61,153 bases of DNA from Microbispora hainanensis (GTDB lineage: Bacteria > Actinomycetota > Actinomycetes > Streptosporangiales > Streptosporangiaceae), in the NCBI RefSeq assembly GCF_006874475.1, contig NZ_VIRM01000058.1:1-61153 (forward strand). Direction: 5' to 3'. The notes beneath the pieces are model-generated. The model ran no database searches. It saw only the letters and a list, made by a program, of their open reading frames with translations, and was not told the origin of the DNA. The stretch's first letter is position 1. Every line of letters starts with the position of its first letter. Both the position numbers and the translations under genes were made by a program. This document shows, one piece after another, positions 17,007-28,466 of this stretch.

Positions 17007-18607
17007 CCACACGGGAGCTGCCCGCCCACGTCGCCGGGCAGGCCGGTGAGCGGGCCGGTGAGCGGGCCGGTGAGCGGGCCGGTGAGCGGGCCACAGACCA
17101 GGCCACAGAGCAGACCGGCGGCCAGGGCAGCGGGCACGGCGGCGGCCAGGGCACCCGGATGGAGGCGCACGGCGTCGACCGGATCCCGGACGGCGAGCGC
17201 ACCGCCTCGCCGCGCGAGTTCCTGTGGATCTGGCACTCGGCCCAGTTCTCGTTCGGCACGGTGGTGCTCGGCTCGGTGCCGGTGAGCTTCGGCCTGAGCT
17301 GGACGGCCTCCGTCACCGCGATCCTGGTGGGGCTGCTGATCGGCACGGCGGTGTTCGCACCGCTCGTGCTGTTCGGCAAGCGCACCGGCGCGAACGACGC
17401 GGTGTCCAGCGGCGCGCACTTCGGCGTGCGCGGCCGGGTCGTCGCCAACGTCATCACCATCGTGGTCGCGATCGGGTTCTTCTCGATCGCGGTGTGGACG
17501 GGCGCCACCGCCATCCTCGCGGCCGGCCAGCGGGTGCTCGGCACCCCGGCCGGCCCGGGGGGCCTCGCTCTCACGATGCCGCTCATGGCGCTGGCCGTCG
17601 CCGTGGTCGCCGTGTACGGATACGGCGCGCTGCTGGCGACGTACAAGGTCATGACGGTGATCGGCGGGCTGGTGCTGCTGGCGCTGGTCGTGGTGCTGCT
17701 GCCCGGTTTCGACCCGGGACACGCGGGCGGGCCGTACGCGCTGGGCGACTTCTGGCGGACCTGGCTGCTGGCCGTGTCGTTCAGCGCCACGCTGCCGGTG
17801 TCGTACTCGACGTTCCAGGGCGACTACAGCCGCTACCTGTCGCCCCGGGCCGGCGACCGGGCGGCGGTGGCGTACACGGGCGCCGCGATGTACGTGAGCA
17901 ACGCGATCGCACTCATCGGCGGCGCCTACGTCACCACGATGCTGAAGGACGCCTCGGCGCCGTGGATCCTCGGGGTGGCCGACGTGGTGCCCCAGTGGTT
18001 CGCGGTCGTGGTGATCGCCTTCGGGTTCGCCGGCACGCTGCCGCAGGCGGCGCTGTGCCTGTACGCGGCGGGGCTGTCGGCCAACTCCATCCTGTGGCGG
18101 CTCCCCCGCGCGGCGGCGACCTGGCTGATGTGGGCCTTCGGCGTCGCCACCCTGTACGTCGGGGCGATCGTCTTCGACGCCATCGAGTCGATCTCGACGT
18201 TCGTGCTGATCCTGCTCGTCCTCGTGTCGCCGTGGACGGCGATCATGTTGGTCGGGCTCGCCCTGCGGCGGGGCCGGTATCACCCCGACGACCTGTACGG
18301 CTTCGCCCGGCCCGGCGACCGGGGCCGCTACTGGTTCACCGGGGGGTTCAACCTCCGGGCCCTGGGGGCGTTCGTCCCCGCGGTGGTCCTGGGGCTGCTG
18401 TTCGTGGACAACACGATCTACACCGGCCCGTTCGCCGGCCTGGCGGGCGGGGTGGACCTGAGCTGCCTGGTGCCGTTCTGCACGGCGGCGCTGCTCTACG
18501 CCGCGCTGTGCCGGCTGTTCCCCGAGCGGACGGCCCTGGCGACCGCAGAGGACGTCACTGCAGACGGCGTGACCGCAGATTACGTGACCGGAGGTGATCC
18601 GAGATGA
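17003..18607 (+). CDS. NCS1 family (cytosine/purine permease-like) transporter with repeat-rich N-terminus
   Basis: 534 residues. After a hydrophilic N-terminal ~65 residues comes a 12-helix NCS1 fold: EFLWIWHSAQFSFGTVVLG, the FGKRTGANDAVSSGAHFGVRG loop, SFSATLPVSYSTFQGDYSRYL and PQWFAVVVIAFGF. NCS1 proteins carry nucleobases and related heterocycles, so an imidazole such as 2-aminoimidazole or 2-nitroimidazole is a reasonable cargo. The N-terminus contains four GERA repeats and the C-terminus three near-repeats of (E/G)DVTADGV type, both low-complexity. Starts at GTG within the Rieske stop (GTGA); the last bases overlap the next gene. Confidence 0.85.
   Translation: MTTRELPAHVAGQAGERAGERAGERAGERATDQATEQTGGQGSGHGGGQGTRMEAHGVDRIPDGERTASPREFLWIWHSAQFSFGTVVLGSVPVSFGLSWTASVTAILVGLLIGTAVFAPLVLFGKRTGANDAVSSGAHFGVRGRVVANVITIVVAIGFFSIAVWTGATAILAAGQRVLGTPAGPGGLALTMPLMALAVAVVAVYGYGALLATYKVMTVIGGLVLLALVVVLLPGFDPGHAGGPYALGDFWRTWLLAVSFSATLPVSYSTFQGDYSRYLSPRAGDRAAVAYTGAAMYVSNAIALIGGAYVTTMLKDASAPWILGVADVVPQWFAVVVIAFGFAGTLPQAALCLYAAGLSANSILWRLPRAAATWLMWAFGVATLYVGAIVFDAIESISTFVLILLVLVSPWTAIMLVGLALRRGRYHPDDLYGFARPGDRGRYWFTGGFNLRALGAFVPAVVLGLLFVDNTIYTGPFAGLAGGVDLSCLVPFCTAALLYAALCRLFPERTALATAEDVTADGVTADYVTGGDPR
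17045..17092 (+). repeat. Four perfect 12-bp tandem repeats in the permease N-terminus
   Basis: GGTGAGCGGGCC repeated four times without change, encoding GERA units in the cytoplasmic tail of the NCS1 permease. The copy number keeps the frame and may vary between strains. Confidence 0.95.
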
Positions 18608-19320
18608 GCAGGGATCCGCGGCTGCCCGACTCGCCCGACACGATCGTGGTCTTCTCCGACCTCAACTGCTCCTTCGCCCACCTGGCCGTGCACCGCCTGC
18701 ACCAGGCGCGGCGGCGGCTCGGCCTGGAGGGACGGCTGTGGTTCGACCACCGCTGCTTCCCCCTGGAGCTGTTCAACCGGACGGTGAACGAGCGCCCGGG
18801 GGTGGACTCGGAGGTGTCGGTGGTCGGCGCCCTCGACCCATCCGCCGGGTGGCGGCTGTGGCAGGGGCCCGACTGGACCTACCCGGTCACGATGCTGCCG
18901 CCTCTGGAGGCCGTGCAGGCGGCGAAGGCGCAGGGCCTGCACGCCTCGGAACAGCTCGACCTGGCGCTGCGCCGGGCCTTCTGGGCCGAGGGCCGGTGCA
19001 TCTCGCTGCGGCACGAGATCCTCGACGTCGCGGCCTCCACCGGGGCGGTCGACGTCGGGGCGCTGGCCGAGGCGCTCGACGACGGCCGCGCCCGGCGGGC
19101 GGTGATGGACCAGTTCGAGGCCGCCCGGCACGGCCGGGTCGACTGCAGCCCCCACGTGTTCCTGTACGACGGGACCGACGTCGCCAATCCCGGCGTGCGG
19201 GCCCGGTGGGTCAACGGCGACTTCGGCGTGGGCTTCCCGGTCATCGAGGCCGACGACCCGAGCGTCTACACGGATCTGCTCGCCAGGGCCGCCGAGCTGA
19301 TCTGCGAGGCCGCGGCCTGA
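18604..19320 (+). CDS. DsbA-fold (FrnE-like) oxidoreductase family protein, paralogue 2, last gene of the roh operon
   Basis: 238 residues, closely related to the protein at 12152 along its whole length (shared FSDxxCSFAHxAVHRLH, LEAVQAAK, SEQLDLALR-AFWAE-RCIS, LDDGRARRA, CSPH-FL-DGTD-ANPG, DDPSVxxD). Again C22 and H26 replace the CPxC site. It starts in the permease stop (ATGA) and has an essentially perfect SD, GGAGGTGAT, so it is probably well translated. Its place in the operon suggests a step or protective reaction on an imidazole intermediate. FrnE-fold relatives include a mycothiol-dependent nitroreductase of mycobacteria, which makes a role with nitro compounds worth testing; this is inference. 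Confidence 0.8.
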   Translation: MSRDPRLPDSPDTIVVFSDLNCSFAHLAVHRLHQARRRLGLEGRLWFDHRCFPLELFNRTVNERPGVDSEVSVVGALDPSAGWRLWQGPDWTYPVTMLPPLEAVQAAKAQGLHASEQLDLALRRAFWAEGRCISLRHEILDVAASTGAVDVGALAEALDDGRARRAVMDQFEAARHGRVDCSPHVFLYDGTDVANPGVRARWVNGDFGVGFPVIEADDPSVYTDLLARAAELICEAAA

Positions 19321-19336
19321 CGACCGGCCGCCGAAG

Positions 19337-19374
19337 AGAGGGCGCGGGCCCCGGCGAGGGGGCCCGCGCCCTCT
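19337..19374 (+). terminator. Strong hairpin terminator of the roh operon
   Basis: Perfect 16-bp stem, AGAGGGCGCGGGCCCC (19337-19352) with its complement at 19359-19374, 6-nt loop, 16 bp after the last stop. No U-tract, typical for actinomycetes. Confidence 0.85.
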
Positions 19375-19492
19375 GCTGTCCGCCACGACGCAGCCCCGCA
19401 CCCTCCGCCGTCCCCTGCCGCGGGCCTGGCGCGGTGCGGCGACGGGCACGGCGCGGGACATGCCGGGCCCCGGCGGCTGTATACAGGTCCAC

Positions 19493-19942
19493 GTGAGGTT
19501 GGACGAGCTCGATCGCGCCATAATCCGGGCCCTCGTCGAGGACGCCCGGGCGACGTACGCCGAAATAGGCGCTCAAGTGGGGCTGTCGGCTCCGGCGGTG
19601 AAGAGGCGGGTCGACCGGCTCGTCGCCAGCGGCGCGATCACCGGTTTCAGCGCCCGGGTCGAGCCGTCGGCCCTCGGCTGGACCACTGAGGCGTACGTCG
19701 AGCTGTACTGCCGGGGGAAGACCTCACCGGCGGAGATCGGCATGGCCGTGTCCCGGCATCCGGAGGTCGTCTCGGCCTGCACGGTCACCGGCGAGGCCGA
19801 CGCGCTGCTGCACATCCGCGCGACCGACGTGCGGCACGTCGAGCGGGTGATCGAGCGCCTGGCGGCCGAGCCGTTCGTGGTCCGCACGAAGAGTTCGATC
19901 GTGCTGTCGCGGCTGATTAACGGATCGCTGCAAAACGGGTGA
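19493..19942 (+). CDS. Lrp/AsnC family transcriptional regulator
   Basis: 149 residues: N-terminal HTH (LDELDRAIIRALVEDARATYAEIGAQVGLSAPAVKRRVDRLVASGAI) and a C-terminal RAM/AsnC ligand domain (CTVTGEADALLHIRATDVRHVERVIERLA). GTG start at 19493 lies 7 nt behind TATACA (19480-19485, within the palindrome TGTATACA), suggesting leaderless transcription. Located directly before an arginine-hydrolase-type gene and ornithine aminotransferase, so it probably senses an amino acid (arginine or ornithine) and controls those two genes. Confidence 0.88.
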   Translation: MRLDELDRAIIRALVEDARATYAEIGAQVGLSAPAVKRRVDRLVASGAITGFSARVEPSALGWTTEAYVELYCRGKTSPAEIGMAVSRHPEVVSACTVTGEADALLHIRATDVRHVERVIERLAAEPFVVRTKSSIVLSRLINGSLQNG

Positions 19943-19952
19943 TAGACGCAAC

Positions 19953-20011
19953 CGATCCACACGTGATCGCAACGCGGGCGCATTGGATTGTCGCCTCCCG
20001 ATTCCTACGCT
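19953..20011 (+). promoter_or_regulatory. Promoter and possible Lrp operator before the arginine genes
   Basis: -35 TTGGAT (19983-19988), 17-bp spacer, -10 TACGCT (20006-20011). Just upstream an inverted repeat CGATC-N7-GATCG (19953-19969) is a candidate site for the Lrp-type regulator. Confidence 0.55.
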
Positions 20012-20049
20012 GAAGTCCCGTTCACCCGGTTTCCCGCTTGGAGTCGACG

Positions 20050-20900
20050 ATGACGCTTGCGCCCGCCACCGAGGCCACGGACCGTGGCCTTACGGGCACG
20101 GCCCGGCATTTCCTGATGTGCCGGCCGGATTTCTTCACGGTCTCGTATTCCATCAACCCGTGGATGCACCCGGAGAAGGACACCGACACGGCCAGGGCGG
20201 TGCGGCAGTGGGAGAGCCTCCGGCAGGCGTACGAGAGCCTGGGCCACACCGTCAGCCTGATCGACCCGATCGAGGGCCTGCCGGACATGGTGTTCGCCGC
20301 GAACGGCGCGCTCGTCGTGGACGGACGGGTCTACGGCGCGAAGTTCGCCCACCCGCAGCGTGCCGCCGAGGGCCCCGCCTACCTGCGGTGGTTCGCCGAA
20401 CGGGGATACGAGACACTGGAGGCGTCCTTCACCAACGAGGGTGAGGGCGACTACCTGACGCTCGACGAGATGATCCTGGCCGGCACGGGATTCCGCACCG
20501 ACGTGGCGGCGCACATGGAGGCCCAGGAGTTCCTCGGCCGCCCGGTCGTCACGCTGCGCCTGGTCGACCCGAGGTTCTACCACCTCGACACCGCCCTGTT
20601 CCCGCTGAACGGCCACAACGTCGCGTACTATCCGGAGGCGTTCAGCGAGGGCAGCAGGAAGGTGCTGCGGCGGCTGTTCCCCGACGCCGTGATCGCCACG
20701 TCCGCCGACGCGGAGGTGCTCGGCCTCAACGCGGTGAGCGACGGCCGCAACGTCGTCGTCAACGCCGAGGCCACCGGGCTGATCCTGGAACTCAAGCGCC
20801 GCGGCTTCGAGGTCGTCCCGGTCGACCTCAGCGAGCTGCGCAAGTCGGGCGGCGGGCCCAAGTGCTGCACCCTCGAGATCCGGCCGAACAGGGAGACCCG

Positions 20901-20904
<4 letters not shown>
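20050..20904 (+). CDS. Dimethylarginine dimethylaminohydrolase / arginine-hydrolase family protein
   Basis: 284 residues of the guanidino-group modifying (amidinotransferase/DDAH) fold: GLPDMVFAANGALVVDGR near residue 77, FYHLDTALFPL with catalytic His 178 and the C-terminal GGGPKCCTLEI with the nucleophilic Cys (C272 or C273). Such enzymes hydrolyse the guanidinium of arginine or methylarginine to give citrulline, or ornithine in some relatives. Co-transcription with ornithine aminotransferase (4-bp overlap) suggests a route from arginine to glutamate. ATG at 20050 follows GGAG by 6 nt; a TTG at 20038 is less likely. Confidence 0.82.
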
Positions 20905-22106
<1,202 letters not shown>

Positions 22107-23916
22107 TCCGCACCGCGTCCTGATCGCCGGTGTCGGTGAACCACGTCACCGCGGCCTCCCCGGGCGCCAGGTCGATGGCGGTCATCATGTTGGGGAACCA
22201 GGGTCCCTTGCTGATGCGCCATCGCAACGGCGGCCGGGGAAGGCCCCCGGCCCTGGCCAGCACCCCGCCGAGCACGCCCGCGAGCCCGAACGACGCCACG
22301 ATGTTGGCGAAGCGCAGCGTGCGGCTCAGCGGGTTGCGGATGGGTGAGCAGACGATCTGGTGGACGCGCCCGCCGCCCCGGCGCCGTACGGACGCCATGT
22401 AGGAGTAGTGGACGTCGCCGGACAGCAGCAGGACGGTCGCGGGCGGCCTGCCCCGGGCGCCCGAGGCGACCTCCAGCACCACGTGCGCGAGCTCCTCGAA
22501 CGACCGGCGGAAGGCCCCCCAGTGCTCCAGGTCGAGGAACTGCCGCACGCGCTCGCCCCACCGGGCCGCACTGCGGCCCCAGATGCCGTCGCAGACCGCC
22601 TCGTTCCAGCTCTCCACGTGGTGGATCCCCGCGGGCAGCAGGATCGGCAGCGACGACCCGACGAGCAGGTGCTCGAAGTCGCCGGTGGCGTGCTTGTCGA
22701 ACCAGTCCCACTCCCCCGGGTCGAGCATCCTGCGGCGTCCCGGCTCCAGCACCCGGGCGCTGCGGCTGTCCAGCACGATCAGCCGGGTGCCGTCCAGGTC
22801 CCTGTGGTAGCTCCAGCGCACCGAGTCGGGCTCCCGGTCGGCCCGGCGGGCGAAGGCGTCGAGCGCCTCGTCGCCATCGCCCGCCCGCAGCGCGGCGAGC
22901 ACGGGATCGGCCGCCCGCTCGGCCGGGGGCAGGTTGCCCAGGTGCTGGTAGACGTAGTAGGAGCCGAGCGCGGAGACGATGCGCCGCTCCCACCAGGGCA
23001 CCTCGGCCATCTGCTCGCGCCAGGCCTTCGAGGTGTTCCAGTCGTCCCTGACGTCGTGGTCGTCGAAGATCATCAGGCTGGGCACCGTGGCCAGCAGCCA
23101 GCGGACCGGAGGGTCGGACCACGCCTGCCGGTACAGCTCGGCGTACTCCTCGAAGTCGACGACCTCCTCGGGTCCGTCGTCCCTGCGCCCGGCGATGAAC
23201 TCCTTCATGTCCGGCGTCAGCTCGTCGGCGTACACCTGGTCGCCGAGCAGCAGGATCAGGTCGGGCCGCTCGTCCGGCGACTCCATCAGGCGCAGGCCGT
23301 ACGCCCGCAGGACGTCCGGGCCGTGCGTGCGCACGTACGGCTCCTCGTGGGGGACGCTGGTGCGGCAGGAGCCGAAGATCAGCCGATCGAGGCGGGTCAG
23401 CGGGCGGATCACGCTCGGCGGCAGCCCGTCGGCCGGCCACACCGGCCGGTCGTCGAGCTCCACCTCGTAGGCCACCGGGCCCTCGAGGCCGACGTCGACC
23501 AGGGCGTAGTGGTGGCCGTGCACGGTGAAGGTGCGCTCCTCCGAGGAGGCGTCGCCGGCCCGCACGCGGACCGTGCAGGGCTCGGAGGTCTCGACCCAGA
23601 CGGTCGCGGCGGCCGCGTCCACATGGCGCAGCAGTGGGCCCAGCACAAGTTCCGGCACGAGACCTGTCTACTGCAAAAGGACGGCAAAGCGCGACTTACG
23701 CCCACCTGTCCTGCGCCGTTCACGGTCCGCGCGCCGCCTATGCGCCGGAACGGCGAAATCCCACCCGGCGATCTCCGTATTGGCCTATATCGCGATCACC
23801 CGGCACACGGTTTGATCCTGATGTCGCTCCTCCGGCCCGCCTTCCGTGCCCGTCAACGACGACGGCGCGCGGGGCCCGGGGGGACGGCCACCCCTTTCCG
23901 ACAGGAGAACACCAGA

Positions 23917-25239
<1,323 letters not shown>

Positions 25240-25263
25240 CGCCCCTCAGAAGACGGCGATGAC

Positions 25264-25302
25264 GGCCGCCTCCCGGGAATATGCGGCTTCCGGGAGGCGG
25301 CC
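25264..25302 (+). terminator. Strong hairpin after the dehydrogenase gene
   Basis: Perfect 13-bp stem GGCCGCCTCCCGG (25264-25276) / CCGGGAGGCGGCC (25290-25302), extended outward by AGACGGC / GCCGTCTT across a small bulge. It sits between convergent genes and may act in both directions. Confidence 0.85.
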
Positions 25303-25354
25303 AGGCCGTCTTGGGAGGTCGGTCCGGCCGTCTTGGGGGCGGCATTGGGGCCGG

Positions 25355-26260
25355 TCAGGCAGTGGCCGCCGTTTTCGTGGCGGCCAGCACGATCTGCTCG
25401 CACAGCTCGTGGGTCTCCAGGGCGTCGTCGGCGTCGAGGATCCGGCCCTCCCGGACCGCGTCGAGGAACTCCCGGCAGATCTGCTCGATGCCGCGCTGCC
25501 GCGTCGCCGGGACCCAGTCGCCGCGCCTCGTGAGAGTCTCGTCCCCGCCGAACTCGACCACGTCGCCGAGGTTGACGACCCGCCGCTTCCCTCCGCCGCC
25601 CATGACCTCGCAGGTCTCCTCGGCCGCGCCGCTGGTGCGGCTCATCACGCCGACGGCGGTGAAGTCGTCGCCGCCGAGCGTCAGCACCACGTGTTCGAGC
25701 AGGCCGTCGCGCACCCTGGTCCTGATCACGGTGTCGGTGACCGGCCCGGGGGCGAGGAAGCGCAGCGTGTCGGCCACGTGGACGAAGTCGTCGAAGATCA
25801 TCGTCCGCGGGTCGCCGGGCAGGTCACGCCGGTTCTTCTGCATCACGATCACGTCGCGCGGCAGGCCGCGCAGGGCCGCGTACGCGGGGGCGCGCCTGCG
25901 GTTGAACCCGACCATCAGCGACCTGTTCCGCTCGCGCGCCAGCCGTACGAGCCCGGCGGAGGCGGCGGCGTCGTAGGCGAGCGGCTTGTCCACGTAGACG
26001 TGCACGCCCGCCTCCAGCAGCGTGGTCACGATCGGGACGTGCGCGCCGGTGGCCGCGTGCACGAAGGCCGCGTCGATCCCGGCCTCGGCGAGCGCGTCCA
26101 CGGAGGTGAAGCGCGCGCCGATCCGGTAGGCGTCGCCGAGCCGGTCGAGCGTCGCCCGGTCGCGGGTGCACAGCAGCGGCTCGATGCCCGGCGTCGCCGC
26201 CAGGACCGGCAGGTAGGCCTTCTCCGCGATGTCGCCCAGGCCGATGATTCCGACTCTCAT
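25355..26260 (-). CDS. Gfo/Idh/MocA family oxidoreductase
   Basis: 301 residues: Rossmann motif MRVGIIGLGDIAEKAYLPVLA, the family EKP-type motif as HVYVDKPLAYDAA (K about 92), and a C-terminal sugar-dehydrogenase-like domain. NAD(P)-dependent oxidation of a sugar, inositol or similar polyol is the family function; no substrate is implied here. Separated by 34 bp from an NAD-dependent epimerase on the same strand, so the two are probably one operon. Confidence 0.88.
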   Translation of the reverse strand: MRVGIIGLGDIAEKAYLPVLAATPGIEPLLCTRDRATLDRLGDAYRIGARFTSVDALAEAGIDAAFVHAATGAHVPIVTTLLEAGVHVYVDKPLAYDAAASAGLVRLARERNRSLMVGFNRRRAPAYAALRGLPRDVIVMQKNRRDLPGDPRTMIFDDFVHVADTLRFLAPGPVTDTVIRTRVRDGLLEHVVLTLGGDDFTAVGVMSRTSGAAEETCEVMGGGGKRRVVNLGDVVEFGGDETLTRRGDWVPATRQRGIEQICREFLDAVREGRILDADDALETHELCEQIVLAATKTAATA

Positions 26261-26294
26261 GCCGGGGAGACTATCGCCGTCCCTCCGGGGCCGG

Positions 26295-27224
26295 TCAGCG
26301 CCCCCGCCACCACGCCACCGTCTCCTTCACCGCGTCCTCGACCGGCGTCGGCGCGAACCCGAGGACCGCCTGGGAGGCGGCGGAGTCGAGCACGTACGGC
26401 CGGTCGAACTGATAACGGGTCTCCCCCATCTCCCGCAGGAGCGGCACCACGAGCCCCGCCGCCTTCAGCGCCCACGACGGCAGCCGCCGCAGGCGCGGCG
26501 CCGGGAGGCCGCCCGCCTCGCACACCCGCACGGCGAACTCCCTGATGGTGAAGGGCGGCGCGGTGGGCACGTGCCAGGGCCGGCCCCACGCGCGCTCCTC
26601 CTCCGCGGCCGCCGCCAGCGCCCGCACCACATCGGGCAGGTACGTGTAGCTGTGCGGGATGTCGGGGTCGCTCAGGACGAGGCCGGGCTTGCCCGCGAAC
26701 AGGGGCGTCAGGAGCCGGGGCCCCAGGTAGGACTGGCCGGACGACCGCGGCCCGTAGTAGTCCGAGCCGCGCACCTCCGTGACCCGCACCCGGCCGGCCT
26801 CGTGCGCGGCCCGCATCTCCTCCCACATCCGCGCCCTGACCCTGCCCTTCGTGCCCGTCGCGGCGAGCGGCAGGTCTTCGGTCATCGGCCCGTCCACCGG
26901 GCCGTAGCCGTACAGGTTGCCCAGCGTGACCAGGACGGCCCCGGACGACTCGGCGGCGGCCAGCAGCGCGGCCGCGATCGGCGGCCAGTCGAGGGGCCAC
27001 CGGTGATAACGCGGGTTCGCGCAGTTGTAGAGCGCGTCGGCCCCCTCGGTGAGCCGCCGCATCACGGCGGCGTCGGCCGCGTCCGCGGCGACCCGCGAGA
27101 TCCCCGGCCGCTCCGGCCCGGAACCCGAGCGGGTGACGAGGGTGACCTCGTGCCCGCGCTCCGCCAGCGTCTCGGCGAGCCCGCCGCCTGCCTGTCCCGC
27201 TCCGACGATCACATGCCTGCCCAT
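26295..27224 (-). CDS. NAD(P)-dependent epimerase/dehydratase family protein
   Basis: 309-residue extended SDR-like protein: HVIVGAGQAGGGLAETLAERG nucleotide motif (a GxGxxG variant), VTLGNLYGYGPVDGPMTED and SDYYGP (Y-x3-K site not typical), then SYTYLPDVVRAL. Function within the SDR family is unclear. The ATG at 27224 has a strong SD (AGGAGG, 6 nt away). The upstream open frame is not coding. Downstream of the YrdB-like gene (11-bp gap), so the three minus-strand genes are likely one operon controlled by the divergent TetR. Confidence 0.85.
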   Translation of the reverse strand: MGRHVIVGAGQAGGGLAETLAERGHEVTLVTRSGSGPERPGISRVAADAADAAVMRRLTEGADALYNCANPRYHRWPLDWPPIAAALLAAAESSGAVLVTLGNLYGYGPVDGPMTEDLPLAATGTKGRVRARMWEEMRAAHEAGRVRVTEVRGSDYYGPRSSGQSYLGPRLLTPLFAGKPGLVLSDPDIPHSYTYLPDVVRALAAAAEEERAWGRPWHVPTAPPFTIREFAVRVCEAGGLPAPRLRRLPSWALKAAGLVVPLLREMGETRYQFDRPYVLDSAASQAVLGFAPTPVEDAVKETVAWWRGR

Positions 27225-27235
27225 CGCTTCCTCCT

Positions 27236-27583
27236 TCAGACCTGGTCTGTCAGCAGCCGCAGCACACCGTCCACGACGTACACGATCGCGAACACCACAC
27301 CCGCGGTGACGAGCCCGGAGGCCACCAGAGCCGCCGCCCCCGCGCCGAACCACACGACCTCGAAGGCGGCCCTGGCGATCCCGTGCAACTGGTGCGGCGC
27401 CTTGCCGCCCGCCATGAACAGCCCCCACAGTGTGGCGAACACCGCGGGAGTGCCGAGCCCCAGCACGATCCTGGCCAAGATGTGGGCCTCCCGCGTGAAC
27501 CCCCAGTAGGCCAGCGCGACCAGCACGCCCAGCTCCAGGAAGAACATCACTGCGGCTGCCGTTCCCTTGGCTACGGTAAGCAT
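27236..27583 (-). CDS. YrdB-like (DUF2568) membrane protein
   Basis: 115 residues with four hydrophobic segments (about 10-28, 38-58, 68-90, 92-110) and the family-like FFLELGVLVALAYWGF start and LGTPAVFATLWGLFMAGGKAPHQL core. Role unknown. ATG 27583 follows AAGGAG by 5 nt; the GTG at 27589 lies inside that SD. First gene of a putative three-gene operon. Confidence 0.8.
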   Translation of the reverse strand: MLTVAKGTAAAVMFFLELGVLVALAYWGFTREAHILARIVLGLGTPAVFATLWGLFMAGGKAPHQLHGIARAAFEVVWFGAGAAALVASGLVTAGVVFAIVYVVDGVLRLLTDQV

Positions 27584-27613
27584 CGGCACTCCTTGCGTTC
27601 ATTGCTCCGCTTC

Positions 27614-27662
27614 GAGAGCAATGCTCTCTCACTGGAGCGGTCTTCGTCAAGAGCAGCGCTCT
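27614..27662. promoter_or_regulatory. Two palindromic operator candidates for the TetR at 27696
   Basis: GAGAGCAATGCTCTC (27614-27628) and AGAGCAGCGCTCT (27650-27662) share the half-site AGAGC and are centred 35 bp apart; a third half-site (TGCTCT) follows near 27676. They lie in the divergent gap between the YrdB-like gene and the TetR gene. Confidence 0.75.
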
Positions 27663-27695
27663 CTAAACACTGCGGTGCTCTGTTAACCTGGGCCC

Positions 27696-28394
27696 ATGAA
27701 TGCGAGCAGGACCGCGCGGGAGCGGGTGAGGGCGGAGCTGATCAAGGAGATCACGGACATCGCCCGGCGACAGCTGGCGACGGAGGGGGCCGGGGGCCTG
27801 TCCCTGCGGGCGGTGGCACGCGAGATGGGGATGGTCTCCTCGGCGATCTACCGTTACTTCCCCAGCCGCGACGACCTGCTGACCGCGCTGATCATCGACG
27901 GATACAACGCCCTCGGAGAGGCCGTCGAGCACGCCGACGCCGCGTGCGCGCGCGACGACTTCACCGGACGCTGGCTCGCCGTCTGCCGTGCCGTACGCGA
28001 GTGGGCCCTGGCCCATCCGCACGAGTACGCCCTGCTGTACGGCTCGCCCGTGCCGGGCTACGCCGCTCCGCAGGACACCGTCGCGCCGGCCGTGCGCGAC
28101 ACGGCCGTGTACGGCCGAATCATCGCCGACGCCCACCACGCGGGCAGGCTCGCCCCTCCCCCGGTCTGCCCGCCGCCGCCCGCGGTCCTGGCGCAGGACG
28201 CGGAGGTCGTGCGGGCACTGATGCCGGACGTGCCGGACGACGTGGTCGCCCGGGCGATCATCGCCTGGACGGGCCTGTTCGGCATGGTCAGCTTCGAGCT
28301 CTTCGGCCAGTTCAACAACACGATCACCCACCGAACCGAGCTGTTCGACCACAACATGACCTGCCTCGCCCGCCTGATCGGCCTGCCCGAGTAG
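27696..28394 (+). CDS. TetR/AcrR family transcriptional regulator
   Basis: 232 residues. HTH at about 13-60 (AELIKEITDIARRQLATEGAGGLSLRAVAREMGMVSSAIYRYFPSRDDLL) and a TetR_C_13-like ligand domain (WLAVCRAVREWALAHPHEYALLYGSPVPGY...). The ATG is 6 nt behind TAACCT (27684-27689), so the mRNA may be leaderless. Divergent from the YrdB-epimerase-oxidoreductase genes with paired palindromes between; it probably represses them and itself. Confidence 0.9.
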   Translation: MNASRTARERVRAELIKEITDIARRQLATEGAGGLSLRAVAREMGMVSSAIYRYFPSRDDLLTALIIDGYNALGEAVEHADAACARDDFTGRWLAVCRAVREWALAHPHEYALLYGSPVPGYAAPQDTVAPAVRDTAVYGRIIADAHHAGRLAPPPVCPPPPAVLAQDAEVVRALMPDVPDDVVARAIIAWTGLFGMVSFELFGQFNNTITHRTELFDHNMTCLARLIGLPE

Positions 28395-28466
28395 CCGCCC
28401 CCGCCCGGCCGGCAGCGCCCTGCCTCCCGCGTGGCACGACTGCCTCACATGCGAGACAGTCGTGCC

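Noticed and set aside
17045..17092. Short tandem repeats as a possible CRISPR array
   Set aside because: Units are 12 bp, have no spacers and are in frame with the permease; it is a coding tandem repeat.
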